The notes beneath the pieces are model-generated. The model was not told the DNA's origin. It ran no database searches and saw only the letters and a list, made by a program, of their open reading frames with translations. The translations under genes and the position numbers were made by a program. Shown piece after piece: positions 33,553 to 42,864 of a stretch of 64,000 bases of DNA. Position 1 is the first letter of the stretch. Each line of letters begins with the position of its first letter. Source of the DNA: Rhodococcus sp. KBS0724 (GTDB taxonomy: Bacteria; Actinomycetota; Actinomycetes; Mycobacteriales; Mycobacteriaceae); NCBI RefSeq assembly GCF_005938745.2, contig NZ_VCBX02000001.1, positions 2,328,001-2,392,000 of the forward strand, written 5' to 3'.

Positions 33553-34587
33553 GTGAGTATCGCAGCGGACGACCTGGACAGTTTGCGTCACCACGGAGAC
33601 GTCGACGCGCAGCCGGGGCTTCTCGATTTTGCCGTCAACGTCCAAGGCAGCGGACCCCCGGCGTGGCTGCGGGAGCGCCTGGCGCACGAGTTGTCGACGC
33701 TCGGTGCGTACCCCTCTGCGGCAGCGGAACTACGGGCCAGGGAAACCGTCGCGGCGCGGCACGGCCGCCGGCCTGACGAGGTGTTGTTGCTCTCCGGTGG
33801 GGCCGAGGGATTCGCGATGCTGCCGCGGCTCGGCTCGATAGCGGCGGCGCTGATCCATCCGTCGTTCACGGAACCCGAGCTGGCTCTGCGGGAAGCCGGC
33901 GTGCCAGTGACGCAAGTGGTCTTGGAACTGCCGTATCTGTTGCGCGGCGCGAAGGTGCCTGAATCGGCAGATCTTGTGGTTTTGGGTAACCCCACCAATC
34001 CGACGTCGGTGCTGCATCCGAAAGTCGACGTGTTGGCGCTGCGTCGGCCGGGCCGAATTCTGGTCGTGGACGAGGCCTTCGGCGACGCGGTACCGGGAGA
34101 ATCGGAGAGCGTTGCCGATCAGTCTCTGCCGGATGTGCTGGTGCTGCGCAGTCTGACAAAGACATGGGCGCTGGCGGGTTTGCGATGCGGTTACGCGCTC
34201 GGAGCACCCGACGTGCTGGCGCGGCTCACCGAAGGTCGGGCGCATTGGCCGCTCGGAAGCTTGCAGATCGAAGCGATCAGGGCGTGTTGCGAACCGTCAG
34301 CGGTGCGACAGTCGCAAGAGAAAGCAATGGAGATTGCCCGCGATCGGGAATCGCTGTGCCGCGAGCTTCGCGGTATCGGAATTTCGGTCCACGAACCTGC
34401 TTCGGCGCCCTTCGTACTTCTCGAGCTTGCCGACGGCGAAGCGATGCGTCTGCACCTTCGTGAGCGCGGAATCGCTGTTCGTCGGTGCGATACGTTTCCC
34501 GGACTCGGCCCCGATCATCTACGTCTGGCAGTTCGCCCGCCGCATCAGGTGTCGATCCTGATCGACGCAATGAAGGAGATCTTGTGA
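33553..34587 (+). CDS. CobC-like PLP-dependent aminotransferase (threonine-phosphate decarboxylase family)
   Basis: A class I/II aminotransferase-fold protein, 344 residues from the GTG at 33553. The PLP Asp is in [11 protein letters not shown], and the Schiff-base Lys in [20 protein letters not shown]; the NPTNPTS turn is clear. In cobalamin synthesis such enzymes decarboxylate threonine phosphate to aminopropanol phosphate, the substrate of CobD. Similarity to histidinol-phosphate aminotransferases makes the reaction inferential. A longer start (GTG 33487) would overlap the divergent HAD gene start, so the downstream GTG is preferred. It overlaps the Nif3 gene by four bases. Confidence 0.82.
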   Translation: MSIAADDLDSLRHHGDVDAQPGLLDFAVNVQGSGPPAWLRERLAHELSTLGAYPSAAAELRARETVAARHGRRPDEVLLLSGGAEGFAMLPRLGSIAAALIHPSFTEPELALREAGVPVTQVVLELPYLLRGAKVPESADLVVLGNPTNPTSVLHPKVDVLALRRPGRILVVDEAFGDAVPGESESVADQSLPDVLVLRSLTKTWALAGLRCGYALGAPDVLARLTEGRAHWPLGSLQIEAIRACCEPSAVRQSQEKAMEIARDRESLCRELRGIGISVHEPASAPFVLLELADGEAMRLHLRERGIAVRRCDTFPGLGPDHLRLAVRPPHQVSILIDAMKEIL

Positions 34588-35714
34588 GCACAACCCTCGC
34601 CGACGTCATAGCGATACTCGAGGCCGCGTACCCACCGGCACTCGCAGAGTCGTGGGACTCCGTCGGATTGGTGTGCGGCGACCCGGCCGATTCGGTAAAC
34701 CGGATGGTCTTTGCCGTGGACCCCACCGAATCCGTAGTCGACGACGCTATCGCCTCGGGCGCGGACCTGCTGGTCGTGCACCATCCGCTTCTGCTGCGCG
34801 GAGTCGATACCGTCGGCGCGCACACGCCGAAAGGCGCCCTGGTGCACAAGCTGATCAAAGCGGGATGCGCCTTGTTCTCGGCGCACACCAACGCCGATTC
34901 GGCCGACCCCGGAGTCTCCGACGCTCTGGCAGATGCCCTCGGTCTGACGGTGCTTCGCCCGATCGAACCGAAGCCGTCGCAGCCCCTGGATAAATGGGTG
35001 GTCATGGTTCCGATCGAGAGCGCCGCCGCAGTGCAGGACGCGTTGTTCGAGGCAGGCGCCGGCCGCATCGGCGACTACAGCGAGTGCAGTTGGACTGTCA
35101 CGGGCACCGGACAATTCCGTCCCGGCGACAATGCAACTCCGGCCATCGGAAGCGTCGGAGCACTGGAGCAGGTCTCGGAAGATCGGATCGAGGTCATCGC
35201 GCCGCGCACCACGCGCGCGGCGGTACTCGACGCTCTGCGCACCGCACACCCCTACGAAGAACCAGCCTTCGACGTGTTCGAGTTGGCCACCTTCGCGAGC
35301 TCGCTGGGCCTCGGCCGCATCGGTGAGCTTCCGCACGCCGAATCGCTGCGCGAGTTCACCGCGCGAGTCGCGGGCGGCTTGCCGTCGACGGAATGGGGTG
35401 TTCGAGCCGCCGGTGACCCCGACGCGATGGTGCGTACCGTCGCGGTCTGCGGCGGTTCCGGCGATTCGTATCTCGGCGTGGTGTCCGCGCTGGGCGTCGA
35501 CGTCTACGTGACGTCCGACCTGCGGCATCACCCGGCTGACGAGCACCTGCGCGCTGGTGGACCGGCGCTCGTCGACGTTGCACACTGGGCCAGTGAATAT
35601 CCGTGGTGCGCCCAGGCGAAGTCGGTGGTCGACGCCGCATTCGGGTCCGTTCCCGAGTGGCACAGCCGAGTCAGCACCATCCGCACCGATCCGTGGTGCC
35701 TGAGTGCGTCGTAG
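34584..35714 (+). CDS. Nif3-like dinuclear metal centre protein (DUF34)
   Basis: A 376-residue Nif3 protein. Metal ligands are seen in [10 protein letters not shown] (His-His, near residue 65), AHTNADSA (His-x-Asn) and the C-terminal [20 protein letters not shown] block with the HWASE site. A middle insert (about residues 130-245) is the PII-like domain found in longer members. Nif3 proteins have been linked to GTP cyclohydrolase and metal handling, but the role is unsettled. GTG at 34584 overlaps the cobC-like stop through GTGA and has GAAGGAG upstream. Confidence 0.9.
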   Translation: MSTTLADVIAILEAAYPPALAESWDSVGLVCGDPADSVNRMVFAVDPTESVVDDAIASGADLLVVHHPLLLRGVDTVGAHTPKGALVHKLIKAGCALFSAHTNADSADPGVSDALADALGLTVLRPIEPKPSQPLDKWVVMVPIESAAAVQDALFEAGAGRIGDYSECSWTVTGTGQFRPGDNATPAIGSVGALEQVSEDRIEVIAPRTTRAAVLDALRTAHPYEEPAFDVFELATFASSLGLGRIGELPHAESLREFTARVAGGLPSTEWGVRAAGDPDAMVRTVAVCGGSGDSYLGVVSALGVDVYVTSDLRHHPADEHLRAGGPALVDVAHWASEYPWCAQAKSVVDAAFGSVPEWHSRVSTIRTDPWCLSAS

Positions 35715-35794
35715 GTGGCCACCGATCAAGGTACGGTTGCACGAACATTTCAACAGCAGACCCGTCACCGGACATACAGCAGGAGTTACACAGC

Positions 35795-36532
35795 GTGAAC
35801 GTCCAACCACAGGTGCAAGCCAAGCTTCTCGACCTCGCCGGCGTGGATGCGGAGCTCACCCGGATCGCACATCGACGCGGTGCGCTTCCCGAGCAGCAGG
35901 AAGTTGACCGTCTCGAGGCTGAGCGCGTCAGCCGCAAGGATGCGTCCGTCGGCGTCGAAATCCAGATCGATGACATCGATCGCGATATCCGCAAGCTCGA
36001 AGGTGAGATCGACGCTGTTCGTCAGCGTGAAGACAAAGACCGCACTCTCTTGCAGAGCGGCAATGTGGCTGCCAAGCAGCTCACCGAACTCGAACACGAA
36101 CTCGGCAGCCTTGTCCGTAGGCAGGGCCTTCTCGAAGACGAGTTGCTCGAGGTCATGGAACAGCGTGAGGCGCTGCAGGCAGATTACGATCACGCCGGCG
36201 CGCAGCTGTCGCAGGCAGAAGAAGAATTGGTTGACGCCAAGCGTCGTCGCGACGACGCGGTCGCCGATCTGAACAAGGCGCAGGAGCGTTGCGTCGCGGA
36301 CCGTGAGCGTCTGGTTGTCGAGTTCCCCGCCGATTTCCTGGCGGTCTACGAGAAGCAGCGCACACTCGGCGGCCCCGGCGCGGCCCTGCTTCAGGCCCGC
36401 CGTTGTGGTGCCTGCCGAATCGAAATCGACCGCGGCGAGATCTCGCGCATTGCGGGCACGGCGTCCGATGTTGTTGTCCGTTGCCCTGAATGCGGCGCAA
36501 TCATGGTGCGTACCAAGGAGTCCGGTCTGTGA
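35795..36532 (+). CDS. Coiled-coil C4 zinc-ribbon protein (CdsZ/Rv2229c-like)
   Basis: A 245-residue protein. Residues about 10-180 form a long, charged coiled coil rich in Glu, Arg and Gln (for example LEAERVSRKDASVGVEIQID). The C-terminus is a C4 zinc ribbon with CGAC and CPEC knuckles about 23 residues apart. The fold suggests a nucleic-acid or ribosome-associated factor; related actinobacterial and Firmicute proteins have been given names such as CdsZ, but function here is unproven. GTG at 35795 follows AGGAG by nine bases. It overlaps the RNase H gene by four bases. Confidence 0.88.
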   Translation: MNVQPQVQAKLLDLAGVDAELTRIAHRRGALPEQQEVDRLEAERVSRKDASVGVEIQIDDIDRDIRKLEGEIDAVRQREDKDRTLLQSGNVAAKQLTELEHELGSLVRRQGLLEDELLEVMEQREALQADYDHAGAQLSQAEEELVDAKRRRDDAVADLNKAQERCVADRERLVVEFPADFLAVYEKQRTLGGPGAALLQARRCGACRIEIDRGEISRIAGTASDVVVRCPECGAIMVRTKESGL

Positions 36533-37662
36533 GTTTGTCACGAGTCATCGTCGAGGCTGACGGTGGATCGCGGGGAAACCCAGGTCCGGCTGGCTACGGC
36601 GCCGCCGTGTTCGACAGCTCCCGCAGCGTGCTGGCCGAACGCAAGGAAAGCATCGGCACCGCCACCAACAATGTTGCGGAGTACCGCGGGTTGATTGCGG
36701 GTTTGACCGCTGCGGGTGAACTCGGCGCCTCCGATGTCGACGTCCGGATGGATTCCAAACTGGTTGTCGAGCAGATGTCCGGGCGCTGGAAGGTCAAGCA
36801 CCCGGACATGATTCCGCTGCAGCGGAAGGCCGCGGAGTTGGCGGCGCAGTTCGCGAGCGTGACGTACACCTGGATTCCGCGCGCCGAGAACTCGCACGCG
36901 GATCGCCTGGCCAACGAGGCTATGGACGCGGCCGCCGGTGTGGACACCGCAAGCGAATCCGTCCCGGTGTCGACACCGCGAACCGCGCCCGCCGAGACCT
37001 CGTCCGAGCCGCAGATCGCCGGTTCGCCCGGGTGGACGGCCAGCGTGGGTAAGCCGACGCGCATGTTGCTGCTGCGCCACGGCCAGACAGCGATGTCGGT
37101 CGATCGTCGGTATTCGGGCCGGGGTAATCCCATCCTCACGGCTCTGGGGCGCGCCCAGGCTGCCGGTGCAGCAGCACGATTCGGCAGTCGCGGTGGCATC
37201 GACGCCATCGTCTCGTCTCCGTTGGGCCGTACGCGCGAAACAGCCGACGAATCGGCGCGGGTTCTCGGCCTGCCGGTGATCGAGCACAAAGGTCTGATCG
37301 AAACCGATTTCGGCGAGTGGGACGGGCTCACGTTTCGTGAAGCGGCGCAGCGTGATCCGGAACTGCATACGGCGTGGTTGTCCGACACGTCGGTGAAGCC
37401 GCCCGGCGGTGAGAGCTTCGACGAGGTTCGTGAGCGGGTGATTGCCGCCCGTGACGATCTGCTCGCAACTTACGGTGGGTCGACCCTGCTCGTGGTCTCG
37501 CACGTGACACCGATCAAGACCCTGGTGCAACTGGCGCTCGATGCCGGTCCGTCGTTGCTGTATCGCCTGCACCTGGATTTGGCGTCGTTGAGTATCGCCG
37601 AGTTCTACCCGGACGGGGGAGCGTCGGTGCGACTGGTGAACGACACGTCGCATTTGCGCTAG
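36529..37662 (+). CDS. Bifunctional RNase HI / histidine (alpha-ribazole) phosphatase
   Basis: A fusion of 377 residues. The N-terminal RNase HI domain (about 1-135) has the acidic residues in IVEADGGSRGNPGPAG, NVAEYRGL, VRMDSKLVV and the final HADRLANEAMD. A Pro/Thr-rich linker follows, then a phosphoglycerate-mutase-type phosphatase (about 180-377) with the catalytic His in LLRHGQTAMS, the Arg of SSPLGRTRET and the second His of LVVSHVTPIK. The first domain degrades RNA in RNA-DNA hybrids; the second resembles CobC alpha-ribazole phosphatase of cobalamin synthesis. Same architecture as mycobacterial Rv2228c. GTG at 36529 with AAGGAG eight bases upstream. Confidence 0.94.
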   Translation: MSLSRVIVEADGGSRGNPGPAGYGAAVFDSSRSVLAERKESIGTATNNVAEYRGLIAGLTAAGELGASDVDVRMDSKLVVEQMSGRWKVKHPDMIPLQRKAAELAAQFASVTYTWIPRAENSHADRLANEAMDAAAGVDTASESVPVSTPRTAPAETSSEPQIAGSPGWTASVGKPTRMLLLRHGQTAMSVDRRYSGRGNPILTALGRAQAAGAAARFGSRGGIDAIVSSPLGRTRETADESARVLGLPVIEHKGLIETDFGEWDGLTFREAAQRDPELHTAWLSDTSVKPPGGESFDEVRERVIAARDDLLATYGGSTLLVVSHVTPIKTLVQLALDAGPSLLYRLHLDLASLSIAEFYPDGGASVRLVNDTSHLR

Positions 37663-38892
37663 CTACAGGACGAGCCAGAGCGCGCTGACCGCTCCGAGCA
37701 GGGTCAGCGGCGTGGTTGACAGACCGAGCAGTGTGAAGGTTGCCAGCGTGGGCGCAGCGTCCACGCTGGTGGCCACTCGCCGCCACAGCATCGTGGCCAG
37801 TGAGCCGACGTAGGTGAGGTTGGGGCCGAGGTTCACCCCGATGAGCATCGCCAGGAGCAGGCCGGTCGGGGCCGAGGGGCCGAGGGCCGCGATCATCAGC
37901 AAGGTGGCCGGCAGGTTGTTCACGAGATTCGACGCGATTGCCGCCACCGCTGCCACCACGAGCAGTGAGACGTAGCTGGTATCGGACGGCAGAATCCGTG
38001 CCACAGCATCCCCGACGGGACCGTTCGCGACGCCCGCCACCACAATTCCGAGCACCAGAACAAACGCGCAGAACCACAGATCGGCCGCGTAGACGATCCG
38101 CTTGAAGTCGGTTCTGTGGCGACGAAGGGCGATCGCAGACAGCACTGCGGCCCCGGCAACGGCCACCCACGCCGGTTCGATGCCGACGAATCCCGAAGCG
38201 GCAAAGCCCAACAGCGTTGCCCCGATGACGACCAACGGCAGGACGGGAGCCGGTGCGAGGTGAACTTCTCGAACCGGGGCAGCCACAGGACCGAGCTCCG
38301 ATCGGAAGAACCATCGAAAGACGAGATACTCGATCACGATCGTCACGATCCACGGCAGTGCCATCAGTGCGGTGAAGTGCAGGAAGGTCAGCCCCGTTGC
38401 CGAAAACGCAATGAGGTTGGTCAGATTGGAGACGGGGAGAAGCGTCGACGCCGAATTCGAGAGGTGCGCAGCGGCATACGAGTGCGGCTGCGGGCTGACG
38501 CTGATGGATCGGGCAGCGACGATCACTGCTGGGGTGAGCAGCACCACCGTCGCGTCGAGGCTCAGTACGGCCGTTGTCAGGGCCGCTGCGCCGAAGACGT
38601 AGGTGAGCAGGCGCCGCGGATCGCGGCGCGAGCCTTGCCGCAGTATCTGACTGACCCAGTGGAAAACACCCAGTGCGTCGGCGGCATGAGCGAGGATCAG
38701 CACCGCCACCAGGAACACGACGGTCGGCGCCATCGCCGTCACTTCGCCGCGTGCCTCGCCGAGCGTGACCGCGCCGGTCAGAACCACAGCCAGGGCGGCG
38801 GGGCCGGCCACGACGATCTCGGGCAGTCCGCGCGGGCGAACGATCGCGAACACGAGCACCAGCCCGACCAGAACGATCGGAAGCAGATTCAC
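37663..38892 (-). CDS. SLC13/ArsB-type anion permease
   Basis: A 409-residue polytopic membrane protein with 10 to 12 hydrophobic segments. It follows the ion-transporter (ArsB/NhaD/CitM) pattern: two pseudo-repeats with VLSLDATVVLLTPAVIVAAR near residue 110 and SNLVNNLPATLLMIAALG near 320, plus LGPNLTYVGSLATMLW. Candidates are arsenite, dicarboxylates or other anions; no arsR or ars gene is nearby, so arsenic is not assumed. GTG at 38892 overlaps the stop of the upstream DUF1697 gene by four bases. It is convergent and nearly abutting with the RNase H gene. Confidence 0.85.
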   Translation of the reverse strand: MNLLPIVLVGLVLVFAIVRPRGLPEIVVAGPAALAVVLTGAVTLGEARGEVTAMAPTVVFLVAVLILAHAADALGVFHWVSQILRQGSRRDPRRLLTYVFGAAALTTAVLSLDATVVLLTPAVIVAARSISVSPQPHSYAAAHLSNSASTLLPVSNLTNLIAFSATGLTFLHFTALMALPWIVTIVIEYLVFRWFFRSELGPVAAPVREVHLAPAPVLPLVVIGATLLGFAASGFVGIEPAWVAVAGAAVLSAIALRRHRTDFKRIVYAADLWFCAFVLVLGIVVAGVANGPVGDAVARILPSDTSYVSLLVVAAVAAIASNLVNNLPATLLMIAALGPSAPTGLLLAMLIGVNLGPNLTYVGSLATMLWRRVATSVDAAPTLATFTLLGLSTTPLTLLGAVSALWLVL

Positions 38893-39416
38893 TTCAGAAG
38901 TTTGTGGAGAGTGTTCAGATTGCGGGTGGTGGTGTACGCCTTGAACTTCGGTTTGCCGGTGTTCTTGCCGAATGCGCTCTTGATGGTCATGCCCTTCTCG
39001 ACCTCCCAGTACAAGACACCGTCGCCCGGGGCGACCCGTTCGACTGCCGGGTCGAGACCCGCCGCCGATTCGGCGAGTTCAGCGAGTACGGACGGCTCCG
39101 ACGCGATCATCGCGTACGCATGCCAGCCCTTGCGGTCGGGGTCGAAAGGATATCCGTCGACGATGGCCGCCAAGGCTGAAGTGTCGAGCACGAACACCCA
39201 GGCTTCGTACCCGAATTCGCGGTTCAGAGCTGTTTCGATGGTTTTCTTCAGCGTCGGCACATCGGCACTGGCGCTGTCGAAGAGGACATTGCCCGAAGCC
39301 AGGACCGTCTTCACACGCTCGAATCCGAGTTCGGTGAAGACGCGCGCGAGGTCCACCATCTTGATGTTGATACCGCCGACATTGATGCCGCGTAGCAGGG
39401 CCACGTACCGAGTCAT
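38889..39416 (-). CDS. DUF1697 family protein
   Basis: A 175-residue protein of a widespread uncharacterised family. The start MTRYVALLRGINVGGINIKM is diagnostic, followed by FTELGFERVKTVLASGNVLF and a C-terminal TTRNLNTLHKLLK. The fold is thought to be ferredoxin-like, with no assigned reaction. ATG at 39416 is chosen because the family motif begins there. It is the upstream partner of the permease (four-base overlap), so the two are cotranscribed. The rnpB gene lies about 47 bases away on the opposite strand. Confidence 0.9.
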   Translation of the reverse strand: MTRYVALLRGINVGGINIKMVDLARVFTELGFERVKTVLASGNVLFDSASADVPTLKKTIETALNREFGYEAWVFVLDTSALAAIVDGYPFDPDRKGWHAYAMIASEPSVLAELAESAAGLDPAVERVAPGDGVLYWEVEKGMTIKSAFGKNTGKPKFKAYTTTRNLNTLHKLLK

Positions 39417-39462
39417 AAGGCGACCATAGTTCGGGTCACCGACAGCGACCCGGTAACCTACT

Positions 39463-39888
<426 letters not shown>

Positions 39889-39915
39889 GACTTTTTTCGC
39901 AGGCGTCGCAAGCGC

Positions 39916-39952
39916 ATACAACCCCCGTCGGCATGGCCGACGGGGGTTGTAT
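39916..39952. terminator. Perfect 17-base hairpin between rnpB and a 30-codon ORF
   Basis: Arms ATACAACCCCCGTCGGC and its exact complement enclose three bases. No T run follows on either strand. It stands 24 bases beyond the stop of the minus-strand small ORF and 28 bases after rnpB, so it may end both transcripts. Confidence 0.7.
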
Positions 39953-39975
39953 GTCGTAGATCGTGTGGCGGTGGA

Positions 39976-40068
39976 TCAGATGGGCTTGATGACCAACAGA
40001 GTCGCCCAGTAGGTCGCCGCGTCATGGCCCATGAGCGGGAGGAGGTAATCGTAAAGAATTGCGGACAT
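39976..40068 (-). CDS. Candidate 30-residue small protein
   Basis: Reading the minus strand from ATG at 40068 gives MSAILYDYLLPLMGHDAATY then WATLLVIKPI and a TGA stop. GGAG stands six bases before the ATG. About 96 bases further upstream is a -35/-10 pair with 16-base spacing, and a 17-base hairpin follows the stop. This full set of signals around a short frame is more than expected by chance. The peptide is hydrophobic at both ends and could be membrane-associated. I know no homologue. It might also be a leader peptide, but no gene follows before the hairpin and rnpB. Confidence 0.5.
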   Translation of the reverse strand: MSAILYDYLLPLMGHDAATYWATLLVIKPI

Positions 40069-40163
40069 TGCGCGCTCCAATTTCTGTTCGTAGCTTGTCG
40101 AGGGCGATCAAGCAGAACTCACCGTTCGATTGTCCGGTTTTCACCTGCCAGGCCAAGTCGAAA

Positions 40164-40191
40164 GAATAGCAGTCTCACAGCGATCTACAAG
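40164..40191 (-). promoter_or_regulatory. Sigma-A-like promoter for the 30-codon ORF
   Basis: On the minus strand TTGTAG (40191-40186) and TATTCT (40169-40164) are 16 bases apart. Transcription would begin near 40157, giving an 89-base leader before the small ORF's ATG. Confidence 0.45.
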
Positions 40192-40223
40192 CTTGACTCC
40201 CACTGAAATGCCACACTGTATTC

Positions 40224-40409
40224 ATGACTGATGAAGATCGACTCTGGTACTTCGATGTGTCCGATGGTTCTGTCTCTCAAGGCAAGGGTCCCTCATCGCT
40301 GACGAGAATGGGGCCGTACCCTGATCGCGAGTCGGCAGAGCATGCACTGCAGATCGCGGCGGAACGCAACAAAGCCGCTGATCGGGCCGATGACGACTGG
40401 AACAACTGA
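40224..40409 (+). CDS. Small SPOR-like conserved protein, 61 aa
   Basis: The product starts MTDEDRLWYFDVSDGSVSQG and continues RMGPYPDRESAEHALQIAAE, with an acidic end. The WYFD..G pattern followed by a GPYPDRESAEHAL helix resembles short SPOR-type proteins annotated widely in actinobacteria, where function is not established. No ribosome site precedes ATG 40224, and a good promoter-like pair (TTGACT at 40194, TGTATT at 40217) would start RNA just inside the gene, so the start or the promoter call needs care. An RNB nuclease gene follows by 36 bases. Confidence 0.75.
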   Translation: MTDEDRLWYFDVSDGSVSQGKGPSSLTRMGPYPDRESAEHALQIAAERNKAADRADDDWNN

Positions 40410-40445
40410 GTTCGGTTGATGCGCCGAATCGAAGGTGGAGGACGC

Positions 40446-41870
40446 GTGCCCGCGAGTCGAATAACGGTGCAGGGAATCGACTTCGGGACGATTCGGGCGG
40501 AGTTTTCGTTGCCGGACGCGTTCGGCGGTGCGGCGCAGAGCGAGGCCGACAATGCCCGCGATCGGCATGCCGACGGCCGAGTCGACGCCACGCACATCGA
40601 GTTCGTCACCATCGATCCGCCCGGATCGATGGATCTCGATCAGGCAGTGCATCTGGAGAAGTCGGCCGACGGCTTTGTTGTCCACTACGCCATCGCGGAC
40701 GTCGCCGCGGTGGTGGTTCCGGGCGGCGCGCTCGACGTCGAAACCCGCAAGCGGGGCCAAACCTTTTATCTCCCGGACGGTTCCGTACCCCTGCATCCGC
40801 GTGCCCTGTCGGAAGGTTCGGCCAGCCTGTTGCCGGATGTGGTCCGCCCGGCAGCGCTCTGGCGAATCGAACTCGACGTCAACGCAGAGCCGACGTCGTG
40901 GACCGTGACCAGGGCCCTCGTGAAATCCGTGGCGCGTCTGGACTATTCGACGGTCCAGGCCGACGCCGATGCCGGTACCTTGCACCCCTCGATTGCCGCT
41001 CTCCCGGAATTCGGCAGGCTACGTGGTGACTCGGCGGTAGCCCGCGGCGCCATCGAGCTGAAGTTGCCGGAGCAGTCGGTGGTCCGGGAAGAATCCGGGC
41101 CGGACGAAACCGGGCGGTGGCGAATTGTGTTGGAACCGCGTACGGAAGCCGACGACTGGAATGCCGAAGTATCGCTGTTGACGGGGATGTGCGCCGGCCG
41201 GATGATGATCGGCGCAGGTGTCGGATTGTTGCGGACGCTACCGCCGGCCGAGCAATCGGCAGTGGACACGTTGCGGAGAACTGCGGTTGCACTGGGTATT
41301 ACGTGGCCGCCGGGCAAATCGGTTGGCCAAGTACTCGCTGGACTCGACGCGCAGGAGCCGTCCACGTTGGCCTTGATGTCGGTAGCGCCGTCTTTGCTGC
41401 GTGGCGCTGACTATGCGGCGTTCGACGGTCAATTGCCCGATCTGACAGTGCATGCGGGGATCGGCGCGCCCTACGCTCACGTGACCGCTCCGCTGCGCCG
41501 GTTGTCCGATCGCTTCAGTACCGAGATTTGTCTGGCGATCAGCGCTGGTACGCCGGTACCGGATTGGGTGCGCGCGGCACTTCCGGAATTGCCGCCGATC
41601 ATGAGCGGATCGGATTCGGTTGCCAACAAGGTGGACCGGGCCTGCATCGATCTGACCGAGGTGACGTTGCTCGAGGGACGCGTCGGCGAGGTGTTCGACG
41701 CTGTGGTGATGCGATCCAGGGACGGCAAGCGCGCGGCCGAGGTGTTCATTCCGTCGGTAACCGTGATCGCAAAATGTGTGGGCACTCCCGACGACGGTGA
41801 GCGGGTGAAGGTGCGACTCACCGCCGTCGATACGGCCAAGCGAACTGTGGAGTTCACTTTTCCGGCATAG
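40446..41870 (+). CDS. RNB-domain exoribonuclease (RNase II/R superfamily)
   Basis: A 474-residue RNB nuclease that would degrade RNA 3' to 5'. The metal-binding region reads FVTIDPPGSMDLDQAV, keeping three of the four acidic residues of RNase II (Asp201, 207 and 209 equivalents), while the fourth, Asp210, is Gln. The downstream HVTAPLRRLSDRFSTEI corresponds to the conserved TSPIRRYxD block. Cold-shock and S1 domains are short or absent, so it is a compact version. GTG at 40446 is chosen for the GGAGG five bases upstream; ATG at 40419 is the alternative. The stop codon is duplicated in a 15-base tandem repeat. Confidence 0.87.
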   Translation: MPASRITVQGIDFGTIRAEFSLPDAFGGAAQSEADNARDRHADGRVDATHIEFVTIDPPGSMDLDQAVHLEKSADGFVVHYAIADVAAVVVPGGALDVETRKRGQTFYLPDGSVPLHPRALSEGSASLLPDVVRPAALWRIELDVNAEPTSWTVTRALVKSVARLDYSTVQADADAGTLHPSIAALPEFGRLRGDSAVARGAIELKLPEQSVVREESGPDETGRWRIVLEPRTEADDWNAEVSLLTGMCAGRMMIGAGVGLLRTLPPAEQSAVDTLRRTAVALGITWPPGKSVGQVLAGLDAQEPSTLALMSVAPSLLRGADYAAFDGQLPDLTVHAGIGAPYAHVTAPLRRLSDRFSTEICLAISAGTPVPDWVRAALPELPPIMSGSDSVANKVDRACIDLTEVTLLEGRVGEVFDAVVMRSRDGKRAAEVFIPSVTVIAKCVGTPDDGERVKVRLTAVDTAKRTVEFTFPA

Positions 41871-41888
41871 AGCTTTCCGGCATAGAGC
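41859..41888 (+). repeat. Exact 15-base tandem duplication spanning the RNB stop codon
   Basis: TTTCCGGCATAGAGC occurs at 41859-41873 and 41874-41888 without a gap. Each copy contains the TAG stop, and because the unit is a multiple of three both stops are in frame. Confidence 0.95.
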
Positions 41889-41892
41889 CGAG

Positions 41893-42864
41893 TTACCGGT
41901 AGGAGTCCGTTGCCTCGATCAGGTGATGGGCGATGCCGGGTTCCATGGCGGAATGGCCGGCGTCGTCGACGATCACGAGCTTCGACTCCGGCCAGGCATT
42001 ATGCAGGTCCCAGGCACTGGTGGCGGGGCAGACGACGTCGTAGCGACCTTGCACGATCGTTCCGGGAATGCCGTGCAGGGCGGAACTCTTAGTCAGTAGT
42101 TGGGCTTCGTCGAAGAAGCCGCCGTTGACGAAGTAGTGGTTCTCGATCCGTGCAAAGGCCAGTGCAAAGCGAACTTCGGAGTTTTCCTCGACCTTGTCCG
42201 GCTTCGGGATCAGGTAGCTCGTCGAACCCTCCCACGCGGACCAGGCGATTGCAGCGCGCTCTGCCACAGCGGCGTCGTCGGAATGCAGGAGACGGTGGTA
42301 GACCGCCACCAGATCGTCGCCGCGCTCGTTCTCCGGCACCGGTTCGAGGAACTTGGCCCAGCGTTCGGGGAACAGATGACCCGCTCCGCCGTTGTAGTAC
42401 CAGTCGATTTCGCTTCGGCGCAGGAGGAAGATCCCGCGCAGCACAAGCTCGGTGACGCGGGTCGGGAAGGTTTCGGCGTAGGACAGCGCGAGGGTTGAAC
42501 CCCACGATCCGCCGAACACCATCCACTTCTCGATACCGAGATGCTCACGTAGGGCCTCGATGTCGTGCAGCAGCTTGTCGGTGGTGTTGACCGACAGATC
42601 GGCGCCGTCGGCGACGTGTGGAGTGGACCGACCGCATCCACGCTGGTCGAGAAGAATGATTCGGTAGGCGTCGGGATCGAAGAACTGCCGCAGCGACGGG
42701 TGTGTCCCTCCGCCGGGGCCGCCGTGCAGAAACACGACAGGTTTGCCGTCGGGGTTGCCGCTGATCTCCCAGTACATGTTCTGGTTGTCGCCGACGTCGA
42801 GGAAGCCTGACGTGTGCGGCTCGATCGGGGGATAGAGCTCGCGAAGTTCACCGGTGTCGGCCAT
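41893..42864 (-). CDS. pip: Proline iminopeptidase
   Basis: A 323-residue alpha/beta hydrolase that removes N-terminal proline from peptides. The oxyanion block HGGPGGGTHPSLRQFFDP and DQRGCGRSTPH are near residues 45-85. The nucleophile is in VFGGSWGSTLALSYAE (near 118), the Asp in VQGRYDVVCP and the His in DDAGHSAMEPG. The C-terminal motifs are complete. No signal peptide, so cytosolic. ATG at 42864 shares one base with the stop of the upstream lipoprotein gene, so they are coupled. Confidence 0.95.
   Translation of the reverse strand: MADTGELRELYPPIEPHTSGFLDVGDNQNMYWEISGNPDGKPVVFLHGGPGGGTHPSLRQFFDPDAYRIILLDQRGCGRSTPHVADGADLSVNTTDKLLHDIEALREHLGIEKWMVFGGSWGSTLALSYAETFPTRVTELVLRGIFLLRRSEIDWYYNGGAGHLFPERWAKFLEPVPENERGDDLVAVYHRLLHSDDAAVAERAAIAWSAWEGSTSYLIPKPDKVEENSEVRFALAFARIENHYFVNGGFFDEAQLLTKSSALHGIPGTIVQGRYDVVCPATSAWDLHNAWPESKLVIVDDAGHSAMEPGIAHHLIEATDSYR

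Noticed and set aside
37663..38892. Arsenite-efflux (arsB) assignment
   Set aside because: The ion-transporter family fits, but no arsenic genes are nearby and the family includes dicarboxylate and other anion carriers.
40194..40222. TTGACT-17-TGTATT promoter-like pair on the plus strand
   Set aside because: It would start RNA about five bases inside the SPOR-like gene, so it was not listed as that gene's promoter; it may be chance or point to a later start.
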